From JBCDBH01 sp039184055 (GTDB lineage: Bacteria > Acidobacteriota > Thermoanaerobaculia > Multivoradales > J023), in the NCBI GenBank assembly GCA_039184055.1, contig JBCDBH010000410.1, positions 1 to 5,220 of the forward strand: a stretch of DNA of 5,220 nt, written 5' to 3'. Below, in pieces: positions 4,795 to 5,220 of this stretch (position 1 is the first letter of the stretch; every line of letters starts with the position of its first letter). A model generated the notes under the pieces. The model saw only the letters and a list, made by a program, of their open reading frames with translations. It did no database searches and had not been told where the DNA came from. The translations under genes and the position numbers were made by a program.

Positions 4795-5220
4795 TCAAGG
4801 TGTGAAGCGGTATCCGACGCCCCGGACGCTATGGATGAAGCGAGGGCGCCAGCTGGTTTCCTCGAAGGCTTTGCGTAACGCGACGATGACGTTGTCGACC
4901 ACCCGCGTGTTGGGGTGGTTGGGAAGCTCCCACACACGGTCGAGCAATTCGCGTCGGGTCACCACCTGGTTGGGCTTCTCGGCGAAGACCTGCATCACCG
5001 CGACCTCCTTGCGCGACAGCTCGACAATACCCTGACGGGTGCTCGCCTCCCAAGTCGCGAAGTCGATCCAGAACTCGCCGAAGGTCAGGCGACCGTTGGC
5101 GTTCGAGGTGTCGGAGGGCTCGGCGCTCCAGTCTTGACGCCGCAAGAGGACCTCGACACGGGCGAGCAGCTCGGCGAGATCGAAAGGCTTGACCATGTAG
5201 TCGTCGGCACCGGTTTTGAG
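4795..5220 (-). CDS. OmpR/PhoB-type response regulator, C-terminal part (5' end outside window)
   Basis: The frame is open through the right window edge, so the 141 visible residues are the end of a protein usually about 225-240 long. The first stretch, LKTGADDYMVKPFDLAELLA, is the end of the receiver domain; its Lys is the conserved switch lysine (Lys109 in CheY). The phosphorylated Asp lies outside the window. A linker rich in Ser, Asn and Thr follows, then a winged-helix DNA-binding domain: LSRKEVAVMQVFAEKPNQVVTRREL, the recognition helix region NTRVVDNVIVALRKAF, and the C-terminal hairpin FIHSVRGVGYRF. It is a cytosolic transcription factor controlled by a sensor kinase. The next gene in the same direction is the secreted protein, not a kinase, so its partner must lie upstream or elsewhere. 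It ends with TGA at 4797-4795. Its target genes are unknown. Confidence 0.95.
   Translation of the reverse strand, partial: LKTGADDYMVKPFDLAELLARVEVLLRRQDWSAEPSDTSNANGRLTFGEFWIDFATWEASTRQGIVELSRKEVAVMQVFAEKPNQVVTRRELLDRVWELPNHPNTRVVDNVIVALRKAFEETSWRPRFIHSVRGVGYRFTP

Overview
GC-rich bacterial DNA, almost entirely coding on the minus strand. The clearest content is a threonine biosynthesis operon, thrB-thrC, preceded by a short leader-peptide gene that has not been named before in this window. The leader peptide has 28 codons, 13 of them for threonine. It is followed by RNA segments that can form the mutually exclusive hairpins of a classical ribosome-mediated attenuator. The taxon cannot be fixed. 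The E. coli-type ThrC, GHMP-type ThrB and thr attenuator recall Gammaproteobacteria. The C-terminal DGFESGD tail of a secreted protein recalls, from memory, Lysobacterales-type Gammaproteobacteria and some Acidobacteriota. I treat both as open.

Layout, read in the direction of minus-strand transcription from the right edge. An OmpR/PhoB-type response regulator is cut by the window end (4795-5220). Forty bases later comes a secreted protein with beta-propeller-like repeats (3951-4754), closed by a good rho-independent terminator (about 3836-3867) and possibly a second weak one (3801-3818). Next is a promoter candidate with an 18-bp dyad over its -10 (3764-3798), then the threonine leader peptide (3672-3758), the attenuator hairpin (3632-3657), thrB (2587-3588) and thrC (1283-2590), which overlap by the 4 bases ATGA. 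Two tandem DinB-superfamily paralogues follow (680-1249 and 108-662) at short spacing, with no visible terminator after thrC, so they are probably co-transcribed. At the left edge a plus-strand reading frame (2-208) may be the tail of a convergent gene overlapping the last DinB gene.

How it works together: ThrB phosphorylates homoserine and ThrC converts phosphohomoserine to threonine. Ribosome progress through the Thr-rich leader would report charged tRNA-Thr and set expression of thrBC, and possibly of the DinB pair. thrA is absent from this cluster, so the aspartokinase/homoserine dehydrogenase steps must be encoded elsewhere. No rRNA, tRNA, CRISPR array, insertion sequence or phage gene was seen.
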